The notes beneath the pieces are model-generated. The model searched no databases. It was not told where the DNA came from and saw nothing but the letters and a program-made list of their open reading frames with translations. Shown here piece by piece: positions 29,239 to 37,276 of a stretch of DNA of 64,000 bases. Every line of letters begins with the position of its first letter. Positions within the stretch are counted from its first letter, which is position 1. Position numbers and translations under genes: made by a program. The DNA is from Thalassoglobus sp. JC818 (GTDB taxonomy: Bacteria; Planctomycetota; Planctomycetia; Planctomycetales; Planctomycetaceae): the NCBI RefSeq assembly GCF_040717535.1, contig NZ_JBFEFI010000005.1, positions 248,001-312,000 on the forward strand. Reading direction: 5' to 3'.

Positions 29239-30273
29239 TCAGCGCACAACATTCGGCTCCACTCCACCCTGTACTTGTGGAGCGCGAAGTCCGCGAGCAA
29301 CGGGTGTCGACACGCGTCCTGGCTGTTGAGTGATCATTGGTTTGGGAGACGACGACTGTTGAAACTCGACAACCTCTTTGGCCCCCGCCATGTAAATCTG
29401 CATTTGTTTCTTAACTGGTTTCGTCGGAACGCCAATCAAGTCGTCCAATGTGATTCTTTCTCCTGCGTCATGGAGAACACCGTTGACCGAGATCAACATC
29501 GACGAATCCGCCCCCGAAAAATCTGCTTTCGACTGACCGATTCGGGCGATGTTCTGTCCCTGCGAATCCGGCAGGTCGCTGGGATTCCGTAGTGTCAGTG
29601 TCAATTCCCCTCTTCCCTCGACGACCTTCAAGACTTTCGCTTGTGGCGGAGTCACGGAAAGCGTGACTGTCCCCTGCGAATCAACGTCGACTCGTTGCCC
29701 AGCCAGCACGTTGCGATTCAATGCCAGAACTTCAACACCCTCCAGCAGAGTCATCGTAACCTCAGGACGTTCTCCTTCCGGCTCGGAACGAAACAAAACA
29801 TCAACGACCGAACCTGGAGCGGCAAACCCGTGAACCGCTCCGACATTTTCAATGGGAACCGTTACCGCTCGGAAACCAGGCTGTAAACGATCGGCAACAC
29901 CGGGACCAAATCCTTCTGGATAAAAGTTATCAGGCAGGAAGAGGCTGCCCTTCGGAAGATCTTCGTTGAGCGTCCGCCCGAACAGTTGCCGAGTATCTCG
30001 CATGAATTGGCTGCCAGAATACGGCGACTTGGCATACTGCTCTGGAGTGAAGCTGTGAATCACAATGTCGTGAAGCGACAATGTTCGTCCCTTTTTCAGG
30101 TCAATCCCCGCAACCGGAACAATGATCCGCTCCTTCGGCGGCTCGGTCTTCAACTCCGTAAGTGGAGGGAGTTCCGGCTGTTTCAGTTGTTGACGAACCA
30201 GAAATGCCCCTCCCAACCCTACAAGGATTGCGAAGACGACAACCGTCATCGTTCCCGAACTCACACGATTCAT
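29239..30273 (-). CDS. cpaB: Flp pilus assembly protein CpaB (RcpC)
   Basis: A 344-aa inner-membrane-anchored periplasmic protein with a single N-terminal membrane segment (MTVVVFAILVGLGGAFLVRQQL), then a SAF-like domain (IIVPVAGIDLKKGRTLSLHDIVIHSF, GRTLNEDLPKGSLFLPDNF) and the CpaB/RcpC domain (PGFRAVTVPIENVGAVHGFAAPGSVVDVLF). The tail is Pro/Gln-rich and low complexity. It supports pilus export with the secretin CpaC, which, like CpaE/TadZ and a prepilin peptidase, is missing from this window. It lies between the pilin-like gene at 30385 and cpaF. Confidence 0.92.
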   Translation of the reverse strand: MNRVSSGTMTVVVFAILVGLGGAFLVRQQLKQPELPPLTELKTEPPKERIIVPVAGIDLKKGRTLSLHDIVIHSFTPEQYAKSPYSGSQFMRDTRQLFGRTLNEDLPKGSLFLPDNFYPEGFGPGVADRLQPGFRAVTVPIENVGAVHGFAAPGSVVDVLFRSEPEGERPEVTMTLLEGVEVLALNRNVLAGQRVDVDSQGTVTLSVTPPQAKVLKVVEGRGELTLTLRNPSDLPDSQGQNIARIGQSKADFSGADSSMLISVNGVLHDAGERITLDDLIGVPTKPVKKQMQIYMAGAKEVVEFQQSSSPKPMITQQPGRVSTPVARGLRAPQVQGGVEPNVVR

Positions 30274-30384
30274 CCGACACTCCGATTATGAATTGAGATC
30301 ACGGCGGCACGTCTCACACTAATTGTTATGTTCTTCGATTTCGTCGACACACAATTTCAACAGTCCAATTGACAGCGGTTCGCT

Positions 30385-30780
30385 CTAACGACTGTCTGAC
30401 TTCGGCTTAGACTTCACTACGGTCTTCGACTCAGCAAAGAACCCCAGTCGCTCGAACGATTGAAATTGCAGTTGATTTCGATCGATTGCACTCTGATTGG
30501 CTGGAATGTCACTCGTATTCACATAAGAGGACACCTTGTATCCCTGCGGATTCTCGGGATTAAATGGAACATCTGGGTCATAACCTTCTCCCGGAACGAC
30601 ATAAACAAACGACTGATCAAGGACGTCAATCGCCGTTCCAACATCGACTGCTTCTTGAGCCAACTGATCGCGGAAAGCAACCACTCCGACCACTCCGCCA
30701 ATTGCGATCACACACGTCAAAAAGAGATAGTCGAGAGAATGAACCATTCCGCGCTGATCAGTGAGCAACTGGCGAAGCAT
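30385..30780 (-). CDS. Pilin-like small membrane protein of the Tad cluster
   Basis: A 131-aa protein that aligns at the front with the two pilins upstream: MLRQLLTDQRGMVHSLDYLFLTCVIAIGG versus their MLxxLxxDEAGFVVSTELVLVATILV. It shares the short charged leader, the G-[FM]-V-x-S-x-[ED] junction, the single hydrophobic helix and the RDQL/VDVGTAIDVLDQSFVYV motif (AxAVSALDQSYAxS in the pilins). Its C-terminal half differs and lacks their Cys pair. It is probably a minor pilin or pseudopilin. The ATG at 30778-30780 is chosen because it lines up with the paralogues; an in-frame GTG four codons upstream is the alternative. Confidence 0.7.
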   Translation of the reverse strand: MLRQLLTDQRGMVHSLDYLFLTCVIAIGGVVGVVAFRDQLAQEAVDVGTAIDVLDQSFVYVVPGEGYDPDVPFNPENPQGYKVSSYVNTSDIPANQSAIDRNQLQFQSFERLGFFAESKTVVKSKPKSDSR

Positions 30781-31170
30781 TGAAGAATCCACTCAAGCAT
30801 GATCGAACAATGTACCCGCACCGCATGGACTTAGACTCCCTCAATCTGTGCAGCCAATTAACCAACAGGATGAGTAAATCGTTTGTATTAAGAAGCCATG
30901 CTTATGCGTCGGAGAGCAACCTACTCTCACGACAAGGGACGCTCTGAGTGATACAAATGTTGTGCCGGAATTTGGCAATATCAGAGTTGTAATCTCTGCA
31001 ACATTACTTCGAGCGTACGGATTTCATTGATGCCAATTCGCCAGCAAGCGAACAGAAGAGATTCGGCATCCAGCAATCGCTGCCGGCGATGCCTAACGCC
31101 AGCAACGGATGATTGTTGAGAAGACTGTCATTGCAGAACAGACAGCTTCGCAAAAGAGACAAAGAAGAGC
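30781..31170. other. Gap with a hairpin between pilin-like genes
   Basis: 390 bases without a gene. At 30908-30933 the sequence gtcg-gagag ... ctctc-a-cgac can form a nine-pair stem with a seven-base loop and one bulged A. On the minus strand it lies in the leader of the pilin-like gene at 30385. It lacks a terminator T-run; I did not recognise a c-di-GMP riboswitch core in it. Confidence 0.45.
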
Positions 31171-31548
31171 TTACGGCTTGCCAACGGAATCTGTGCGAAC
31201 GACTGGGGAAATCAACCCTGCGGAATCGTCTCCTCGGTCGATAAGGATGCAGGTTCCGTTTTCATTGAGGCCGACACTCTGAGCACCGCTGTCCGTAAGA
31301 TCGCAAAAGTCTGCTGTATCGTCAAAATTTGTGCCAGCGGTTTGTGAAGAATGACCGGTGAGATCACTGGTCGCGTAGCTCTGATCTAATGCTGAGACAG
31401 AGTCAGCAACGTCAGCCAACTCAGTCACCACCTGGTCACGCAACGTGGTTTGCCCAACGATCAGGCCGAGAACGAGAATTGTTGCGACAAGAACGAGTTC
31501 CGTGGAGACAACGAACCCAGCTTCATCGTCAATTAGGGAAACCAACAT
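31171..31548 (-). CDS. Flp/Tad-type pilin, paralogue B
   Basis: A 125-aa small pilin-like protein. The leader is MLVSLIDDEAG, followed by FVVSTELVLVATILVLGLIVGQ, a single hydrophobic helix that would form the filament core, then TLRDQVVTELADVADSVSALDQSYATSD. Two Cys in the tail (DFCDLTD and NGTCILID) are conserved in its paralogue and could form a disulfide loop. A glutamate sits six residues after the leader Gly, not five as in classical type IV pilins. AGAGGT lies five bases ahead of the ATG. About 85% of the first 85 residues match the paralogue at 31854. Confidence 0.82.
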   Translation of the reverse strand: MLVSLIDDEAGFVVSTELVLVATILVLGLIVGQTTLRDQVVTELADVADSVSALDQSYATSDLTGHSSQTAGTNFDDTADFCDLTDSGAQSVGLNENGTCILIDRGDDSAGLISPVVRTDSVGKP

Positions 31549-31853
31549 TTTCTACCTCTGAAGACTTAAGACACTGCTTGTAATTCGGCCCGAGTCTTGT
31601 TGTAAACATCAGCCAGTATCGGTCTGCGAAAATCATTCCGTACAAACACCCTCCGAGCGTCATTTGTAACAAACAACGAAGGGAAACTTTCGCAGCCAGC
31701 CCTCATTCTCAATCGTTGCCCACTCCAATGCTCTCTACATATCTCAAATGGATTCAGCGATGACGAGTACTGACTCGTCATCGCTTTCCGTAATTGTGTA
31801 CGGATCCATTTGCTCTGCGGAGCAACATTATCCAGCCATCACATCAACGGTCA
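31549..31853. other. Intergenic gap between the two pilin genes
   Basis: 305 bases with no gene. The perfect hairpin at 31757-31784, described separately, is the only structure seen. It also includes the ribosome-binding site (AGAGGT) of the second pilin gene. Confidence 0.5.
31757..31784 (-). promoter_or_regulatory. Perfect 12-bp hairpin between pilin genes
   Basis: The arms gcgatgacgagt (31757-31768) and actcgtcatcgc (31773-31784) are exactly complementary with a four-base loop. On the pilin-coding strand it lies 70 bases after the stop of the first pilin gene and about 210 before the start of the second. No T-run follows on the minus strand, so it is not a classical intrinsic terminator; it may block 3' decay of the first pilin mRNA or attenuate read-through. 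Confidence 0.7.
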
Positions 31854-32225
31854 TTACGGACCAGCAGAATCGCCAACACCTGGGAGAACGCTTTGAGTTC
31901 CCGCAGCGTCAATTCCACCGTCGATCAAAACACAAGTTCCGCTGTTGGCTAGTCCCTGTTGTCCGTTGTCTGACTGATCGCAGAAATCAGCTGCGTCGTC
32001 AAAGTTTGTTCCAGCAGTGAACGAAGCGTGGCCAGTGATGTCGCTGAACGCGTAGCTCTGGTCGAGAGCAGAAACAGCGTCGGCAACGTCGGCAAGTTCA
32101 GTCACAACTTGATCGCGGAGAGTCGTCTGTCCGACGATCATTCCGATCACGAGGATTGTCGCAACCAGAACGAGTTCGGTTGAGACGACGAATCCCGCTT
32201 CGTCATTCATCAGGGTGCGTAGCAT
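31854..32225 (-). CDS. Flp/Tad-type pilin, paralogue A
   Basis: A 123-aa pilin-like protein, the first gene of the Tad run. It has leader MLRTLMNDEAG, core FVVSTELVLVATILVIGMIVGQ, then RDQVVTELADVADAVSALDQSYAFSDITGHASF, and the tail Cys pair (DFCDQSD, SGTCVLID). AAAGGA lies seven bases upstream of the ATG. Differences from the paralogue at 31171 are mostly conservative, while the DNA has many synonymous changes, so the duplication is not very recent and both copies look selected. It is likely the major pilin subunit. Confidence 0.83.
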   Translation of the reverse strand: MLRTLMNDEAGFVVSTELVLVATILVIGMIVGQTTLRDQVVTELADVADAVSALDQSYAFSDITGHASFTAGTNFDDAADFCDQSDNGQQGLANSGTCVLIDGGIDAAGTQSVLPGVGDSAGP

Positions 32226-32953
32226 TTTTTTGTCCTTTTACGATTCACAAGAATGAGTTGGGGACGATTCCCCGAGCATCGTTGATTGCCACTGAAGAAC
32301 TCATCTCGCTGGGAGGAGGGTCTCTTGCACGACTTATGCCAAACGTCCAAGAGTGCAGCGTCTTGAGGAATTCTTCCGGCAACATGATCTAAGTCTGAAA
32401 ATCCACGCGTGTCGTTGTTATCGCGTGGAAACATGCAAATCAGAGACTGACAACCATTGGAACAGAGTTGTATTCCGCGCGTCGTGTAGATTCCGAACGC
32501 TGCACTTAGTTGTGTTAACTGAAGCAGCCCGCACGTCCTGAACAATCGACGTCTCACCGTAGCGATTGTCACTTTGAATCGCTCCGTAACGATCAGCGCA
32601 GTTTGGATGGCGACGCCCCAAAGGCAATTCACTCGCCGACTAACCTCGTTCAAAAGAAAGCATCAATCATGCTCGATGCAAGATTGTGACTTCGCCGGCA
32701 GGTTGTCACAATGCCTTCCAGAGTTGACCGTTCCGAATGGTCTTGCCATTCCACACTAACGCGCCGAACGAACAGGATGAAAACTGTTCAACGAAGTTTG
32801 GAAGCATCGGCAACAGGCTCTAGATGAATTCTGCAGCACGACAGGAGTGACGATTTGGAGGGAATACGACATCGCGCGGAAACATCTCCTGCGAGGAATC
32901 GACACCCGTATGTTGACGGCACTCGCATTACAAAGTCTCAACATCTCGCTCCT
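32226..32953. promoter_or_regulatory. Divergent regulatory region upstream of the Tad and tct units
   Basis: About 730 bases between the pilin genes (minus) and the transporter genes (plus). Two open frames (minus 32210-32653 and the upstream extension of the transporter frame) read poorly and lack family features. Both promoters must lie here but I cannot point to their boxes with confidence. This length is unusual in an otherwise compact window, and could hide an sRNA or a binding array. Confidence 0.45.
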
Positions 32954-34303
32954 ATGCGGCACAGTGTGCAGTTGGTGAGATCTTTTCTGGTCGGACTTTT
33001 CCTCTTCCTCTCTTGCGGATGTTCAGAGAACGCGTTGACGGGTAACTCCCAAGAGCGAGAGTTTCCGCAAAAGGCGATCAAAGTCATCGTTCCATTTTCT
33101 GCAGGAGGTGGCAGCGACACGTTTGCTCGAATCATTCAACAGGCGATCGACGAACAGGAACTGCTTCCTGAACCGATCGTCATCATCAATGTTCCTGGTG
33201 CTGGAGGAACGATTGGATCACGCCGAGTCAAAAACGCACGTCCTGATGGCTACACCATCATGCAGCTTCATGACGGAATTCTAACATCGAAGTATTCAGG
33301 AGTTGCCAATTACGGGCCGGAAGCTTTCACACCGATCGCTGCCACTGGAGAGTCGATCATGATCATCGGGGTCGGTGAAAACTCCCCGTACGAATCTCTT
33401 CAGGAACTTATGAAAGACGTCGCAGATAGACCCGATGAAGTTGTCTTCGCTTCGAACATCGGAGCTCCTAGCCAATACGCCGGACTGATGCTTGAGAAAA
33501 CGACTCCGGGCGCCAGATTTCGCTATTCACAAACCGGTGATGGAGCAAAACGTTTCGCCGGACTCCACGGTGGTCACACGGATGTCTCCGCCTTTTCCCT
33601 TGCCGAGTACATTCAATTTCGTCCCTCGGGATTGAAAGCACTGGCACTGCTTGGAAAGTCGCGACATCCGGAAGCGAAGGACGTCCCGACGGCCCGCGAA
33701 CAGGGCTTCGATGTTGTTAACACCAACATGATTTTCTGGTGGGCCCCGATTGGTGCTCCGCCTGATCGCATGGCAACTATTTCCGAAGCACTCGAGAAGG
33801 CGATGCAGAGTGAACACGTCCGGGAACGACTGGCCCAACTCAAGACCGACCCGGTATTCCTCTCGGGAAATGAACTCGAACAAGAACTGAAAACGAGAAG
33901 CGAACTGATCGCGTCTGTCTCCGTCCGTCCGACAATCGAACTTCCTGACTTTCCGCGCTGGATTGCCGGAACCGTATCTGTCTTCGCAATTCTCGCTCTG
34001 ACACAGAATACGATCGGGTTCGGTCGGACTTCTGAAGCCCCCTCAACCAATTCTCCACAAAACAACTTCATGTCATGGCGAAATGCAGCACTGACGTTAC
34101 TCACCACCGTCGTCTATGTGGTTGCGCTCGGAATAAACGTGATCAGCTACATTCCCTGCACTTTGGCCTTTATCGTTTTCATTGGGTTGGGACTCAATCC
34201 TACGACTAAGAAAATGCTGGTGATGAATGGTGTTTTGGCTCTGTTTCTGAGCGTGAGTCTGCATTTGATCTTCACTCGAGTTTTCGTCATCGATTTACCA
34301 TAG
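32954..34303 (+). CDS. Fused TctC-type binding lipoprotein and TctB membrane subunit
   Basis: A 449-aa protein that unites two subunits of a tripartite tricarboxylate transporter. Residues 1-22 are a lipoprotein signal (SFLVGLFLFLSCGC). The next ~300 residues are a Bug/TctC solute-binding domain (VIVPFSAGGGSDTFAR, NVPGAGGTIGSRRVKNARPDGYTI, NMIFWWAPIGAPPD). After residue ~330 come four hydrophobic segments (WIAGTVSVFAILALTQ; NAALTLLTTVVYVVALG; YIPCTLAFIVFIGLGL; MNGVLALFLSVSLHLIF) matching TctB. The lipid anchor and the membrane domain would place the binding domain on the outer face. The large channel subunit TctA follows after eight bases. The substrate cannot be deduced; Bug proteins bind diverse carboxylates. 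The upstream 33 in-frame residues are ignored. Confidence 0.85.
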   Translation: MRHSVQLVRSFLVGLFLFLSCGCSENALTGNSQEREFPQKAIKVIVPFSAGGGSDTFARIIQQAIDEQELLPEPIVIINVPGAGGTIGSRRVKNARPDGYTIMQLHDGILTSKYSGVANYGPEAFTPIAATGESIMIIGVGENSPYESLQELMKDVADRPDEVVFASNIGAPSQYAGLMLEKTTPGARFRYSQTGDGAKRFAGLHGGHTDVSAFSLAEYIQFRPSGLKALALLGKSRHPEAKDVPTAREQGFDVVNTNMIFWWAPIGAPPDRMATISEALEKAMQSEHVRERLAQLKTDPVFLSGNELEQELKTRSELIASVSVRPTIELPDFPRWIAGTVSVFAILALTQNTIGFGRTSEAPSTNSPQNNFMSWRNAALTLLTTVVYVVALGINVISYIPCTLAFIVFIGLGLNPTTKKMLVMNGVLALFLSVSLHLIFTRVFVIDLP

Positions 34304-34311
34304 AAGGCGAC

Positions 34312-35802
34312 ATGCTGGATTCGCTCGCAACACTCTTTAGCCTTGAAGCTCTTCTGCTGATGTTCCTGGGAACTTCTCTGGGAGTCATTGTCGGCGCGAT
34401 TCCCGGTCTCACGGGAGCAATGCTGATCGCGTTATCGCTCCCATTGACTTTCGGAATGTCCGGCGAGATGGCACTCGTCCTGCTGATTTCGATGTATGTC
34501 GGAACAGTTTCCGGAGGGCTTGTCACTGCCACGCTTCTGCGCATTCCGGGAACCCCCGCGTCGATGATGACCACCCTCGACGGCTATCCGCTGGCTCTGC
34601 AAGGCAAGTCGGGCCGCGCGTTGGGGCTGGGAGTAATGGCTTCTCTCGTGGGAGGTCTTGTGAGTTGGGGATTCCTCGTGATTCTCTCCGCCCCACTGGC
34701 AAAACTTTCCCTCCAGTTTGGCCCCTTCGACTTCTTCGCACTCGTGATGATGGCGTTGATTCTCATTGTTTCAGTGAGCGGAGAGTCGCTCATCAATGGG
34801 CTTCTCTCTGGTACACTCGGACTTCTCGCCGCCATGCCGGGAGCCTCGGCAGCGACCGGACAGCCGAGATGGACACTCGGGTTCCACGAGTTGAACGACG
34901 GGCTAAAGCTGCTGCCTGTTTTGATTGGTTTGTTCGCTGTGAATCAAGTTCTCAGTGAGGCCTGGAATTTGAATCGCGGGCAGGCAGCATCGATTCTTCA
35001 CTCGAACCGAATATCACTGAATATCTCCGACTGGTTCACCAATCGTGTGAATCTGTTGCGATCTTCCCTCATCGGAACGTTCATCGGAATCCTGCCAGGC
35101 ATTGGAGCGAACATCGGTTCTGTGGTGGCTTACTCGGTTGCCAAGAGTCAGTCTTCTCATCCAGAAAAATTCGGAACCGGCACCGAAGAAGGCATCATCG
35201 CATCGGAAGCTGCCAACAACGCAACCGTCGGCGGAGCGCTCATCCCTCTCATCGCAATGGGAATTCCTGGAAGCGTCATCGACGCAATATTACTCGGTGC
35301 TCTTGTCATTCACGGACTGCAACCGGGCCCGCTGCTAATGGAACAAAATCCAGAAGTTGTTCACATTATCATGTGGACGATGCTCTTCTCGAATTTGCTG
35401 ATGTTTGGCCTGATGACATTTTCAATCGGTTGGCTGGCCAAGTTGGCGAGTCTTCCAAAGCAACTCCTGATTCCAACAATTCTCACGTTCTGCGTGATCG
35501 GGTCGTATGCGCTCGCGAACCGAATGTTCGATGTCTGGGTGATGCTGGGATTCGGCGTGATCGGATTCTTCATGGAACGCTCAAAAATCCCACTCGCTCC
35601 GTTCGTCATTGGATTCGTGCTCGCTCCGATTGGAGAGGAGCATCTCAGCGAAGGCCTAATGCAGACGAACGGAGACTGGTGGCCGCTGCTCACTCGACCG
35701 ATCGCTGGGACGCTGACTACCCTGACGATTGCTCTTCTCGTGTTTACCATGTACCAGCATTATCGCGGCCATCAACTTCAGGCAAAATCCCAAGATGACT
35801 GA
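34312..35802 (+). CDS. tctA: Tripartite tricarboxylate transporter large subunit TctA
   Basis: A 496-aa integral membrane protein, the channel of a TTT system, with about 11-12 hydrophobic segments. Family blocks are LGVIVGAIPGLTGAMLIALSLPLTF, GLVTATLLRIPGTPASMMTTLDGYP, GTFIGILPGIGANIGSVVAYSVAK, EEGIIASEAANNATVGGALIP and GIPGSVIDAILLGALVIHGLQPGP. Each half carries one copy of the same inverted repeat, as is normal for TctA. Its stop overlaps the sulfatase start by eight bases, so the sulfatase is translated from the same message. Confidence 0.95.
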   Translation: MLDSLATLFSLEALLLMFLGTSLGVIVGAIPGLTGAMLIALSLPLTFGMSGEMALVLLISMYVGTVSGGLVTATLLRIPGTPASMMTTLDGYPLALQGKSGRALGLGVMASLVGGLVSWGFLVILSAPLAKLSLQFGPFDFFALVMMALILIVSVSGESLINGLLSGTLGLLAAMPGASAATGQPRWTLGFHELNDGLKLLPVLIGLFAVNQVLSEAWNLNRGQAASILHSNRISLNISDWFTNRVNLLRSSLIGTFIGILPGIGANIGSVVAYSVAKSQSSHPEKFGTGTEEGIIASEAANNATVGGALIPLIAMGIPGSVIDAILLGALVIHGLQPGPLLMEQNPEVVHIIMWTMLFSNLLMFGLMTFSIGWLAKLASLPKQLLIPTILTFCVIGSYALANRMFDVWVMLGFGVIGFFMERSKIPLAPFVIGFVLAPIGEEHLSEGLMQTNGDWWPLLTRPIAGTLTTLTIALLVFTMYQHYRGHQLQAKSQDD

Positions 35803-37195
35803 ACGCCCCAACATCCTCTGGTACTGCACGGACCAGCAGCGATTTGACACCATCGGAGCCCTCGGTAACGAGTTCGTCCAAACACCGACGATTGACTCAC
35901 TTGTCAATTCGGGAACTGCTTTCACTCATGCTTTTTGTCAAAGTCCAATCTGCACACCCAGCAGATCGAGCCTGATGACAGGCATGTATCCGTCTCGAGT
36001 TCACAACACCCGAAACGGAAACCGTTCGTTTCCGGAATCGACTCCTCTCATTTCAAAGTTAATTGCAGACAACGGTTACAGCTGTGGAATGATTGGCAAG
36101 TTTCACTTGCAGAGTTCAGGACATCGAACTGAACCTCGCCTCGACGACGGGTTTAACTTCTGGAAGTTCAGCCACGCTCCACGCGATGACTGGCCGACAG
36201 GTCATGACTATGCCGATTGGGTCCGCGACCAGGATGCCGACCTCGATCAACTCCGCAACAGCCCGGATCGTGTGCCGCCGGAGTTGCATCAAACCAAGTG
36301 GGCCAGCGATATGGCCTTTGAATTTCTCAATCAGCAGACTCCCACCACCCCATGGCTTCTCAACATCAACGTTTACGATCCGCACCCACCATTCATCCCT
36401 CCTAGAGCTTACGCAGATCGCTTCGATCCGGAACAGATGCCGGGTCCGTATTTTCAGGACTCTGACCTTGATCAACAGCGACTTCTCAGTGGCGTCGATT
36501 TTCAGGACGAAGTCCGTTCACCAGAGGAACATAAGGCAAAGCAAAAACAGGCCGACTACTATGCCATGATTGCTCAAATCGACGACCAGTTGAGTCGAAT
36601 TTTGAAACAGCTTGAGACGACCGGCCAACTCGAAAACACATTGGTCGTTTTCACCAGTGATCATGGCGAATCGCTCGGCGATCACGGCTTGATGTACAAA
36701 GGCTGTCGATTCTACGAGGGTCTGGTCCGGGTGCCTCTCATCTTCTCATGGCCGGGCCAAATTCAAGCGGGACTTCAAAGCCACGGGCTTGTTGAACTCC
36801 TCGATCTGACCGCGACTCTGCTCGATTACACTCATACGCCGACCCCTTCCACGCTTCAGGGGAAGTCGCTGCGCCCGATTCTTGAGGGATCAACTCCCAG
36901 CGATCATCATCGCGATTCTGTGCGTTGCGAATATTTCGAAGCTCTTGATCCGCACTTCACACATGGAACCGGGTCCATGGCAACAATGTATCGGACAGAG
37001 CACTATAAGTTATGCGTTTACCACGACCAAAACCTCGGCGAACTCTATGACCTCGAAGCCGACCCGTGGGAATTCCGCAACCTGTGGGATGAATCTGCTC
37101 ATGCAGAAATTAAGAATCGACTGATTCTCGAAAGCTTCAATTCCCACGTCTGCCTGACAACGGATGTCGGATCCGAGAGAATCGCCCCCATGTAG
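35795..37195 (+). CDS. Type I sulfatase (formylglycine-dependent)
   Basis: A 466-aa arylsulfatase-type enzyme (S1 family). The maturation motif is QSPICTPSRSSLMTGMYP, in which the Cys becomes formylglycine. Metal-binding residues appear in PNILWYCTDQQRFD and VVFTSDHGESLGDHGLMYKG, and the C-terminal NLGELYDLEADPWEFRNLWD is typical of the family. There is no signal peptide, so it acts in the cytoplasm unless a sorting signal is unseen. The ATG at 35795 overlaps the tctA stop (ATGACTGA), implying coupling; the sulfated compound may be the transporter's cargo, or the sulfatase may cleave an imported sulfated carboxylate. That is inference. Confidence 0.93.
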   Translation: MTERPNILWYCTDQQRFDTIGALGNEFVQTPTIDSLVNSGTAFTHAFCQSPICTPSRSSLMTGMYPSRVHNTRNGNRSFPESTPLISKLIADNGYSCGMIGKFHLQSSGHRTEPRLDDGFNFWKFSHAPRDDWPTGHDYADWVRDQDADLDQLRNSPDRVPPELHQTKWASDMAFEFLNQQTPTTPWLLNINVYDPHPPFIPPRAYADRFDPEQMPGPYFQDSDLDQQRLLSGVDFQDEVRSPEEHKAKQKQADYYAMIAQIDDQLSRILKQLETTGQLENTLVVFTSDHGESLGDHGLMYKGCRFYEGLVRVPLIFSWPGQIQAGLQSHGLVELLDLTATLLDYTHTPTPSTLQGKSLRPILEGSTPSDHHRDSVRCEYFEALDPHFTHGTGSMATMYRTEHYKLCVYHDQNLGELYDLEADPWEFRNLWDESAHAEIKNRLILESFNSHVCLTTDVGSERIAPM

Positions 37196-37276
37196 AACTG
37201 AAACCAAAATTTTGGTGCGAGCGCTAGCAGCATCACTCCATGACTTCCAATTCAATCGATTGAAGACCAAACGAAC

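Noticed and set aside
32210-32653. A 147-codon minus-strand open frame upstream of the first pilin gene
   Set aside because: It overlaps the pilin start by 16 bases, has unusual composition (many Arg, Cys and Ser) and no family or signal features. I treat it as upstream non-coding DNA.
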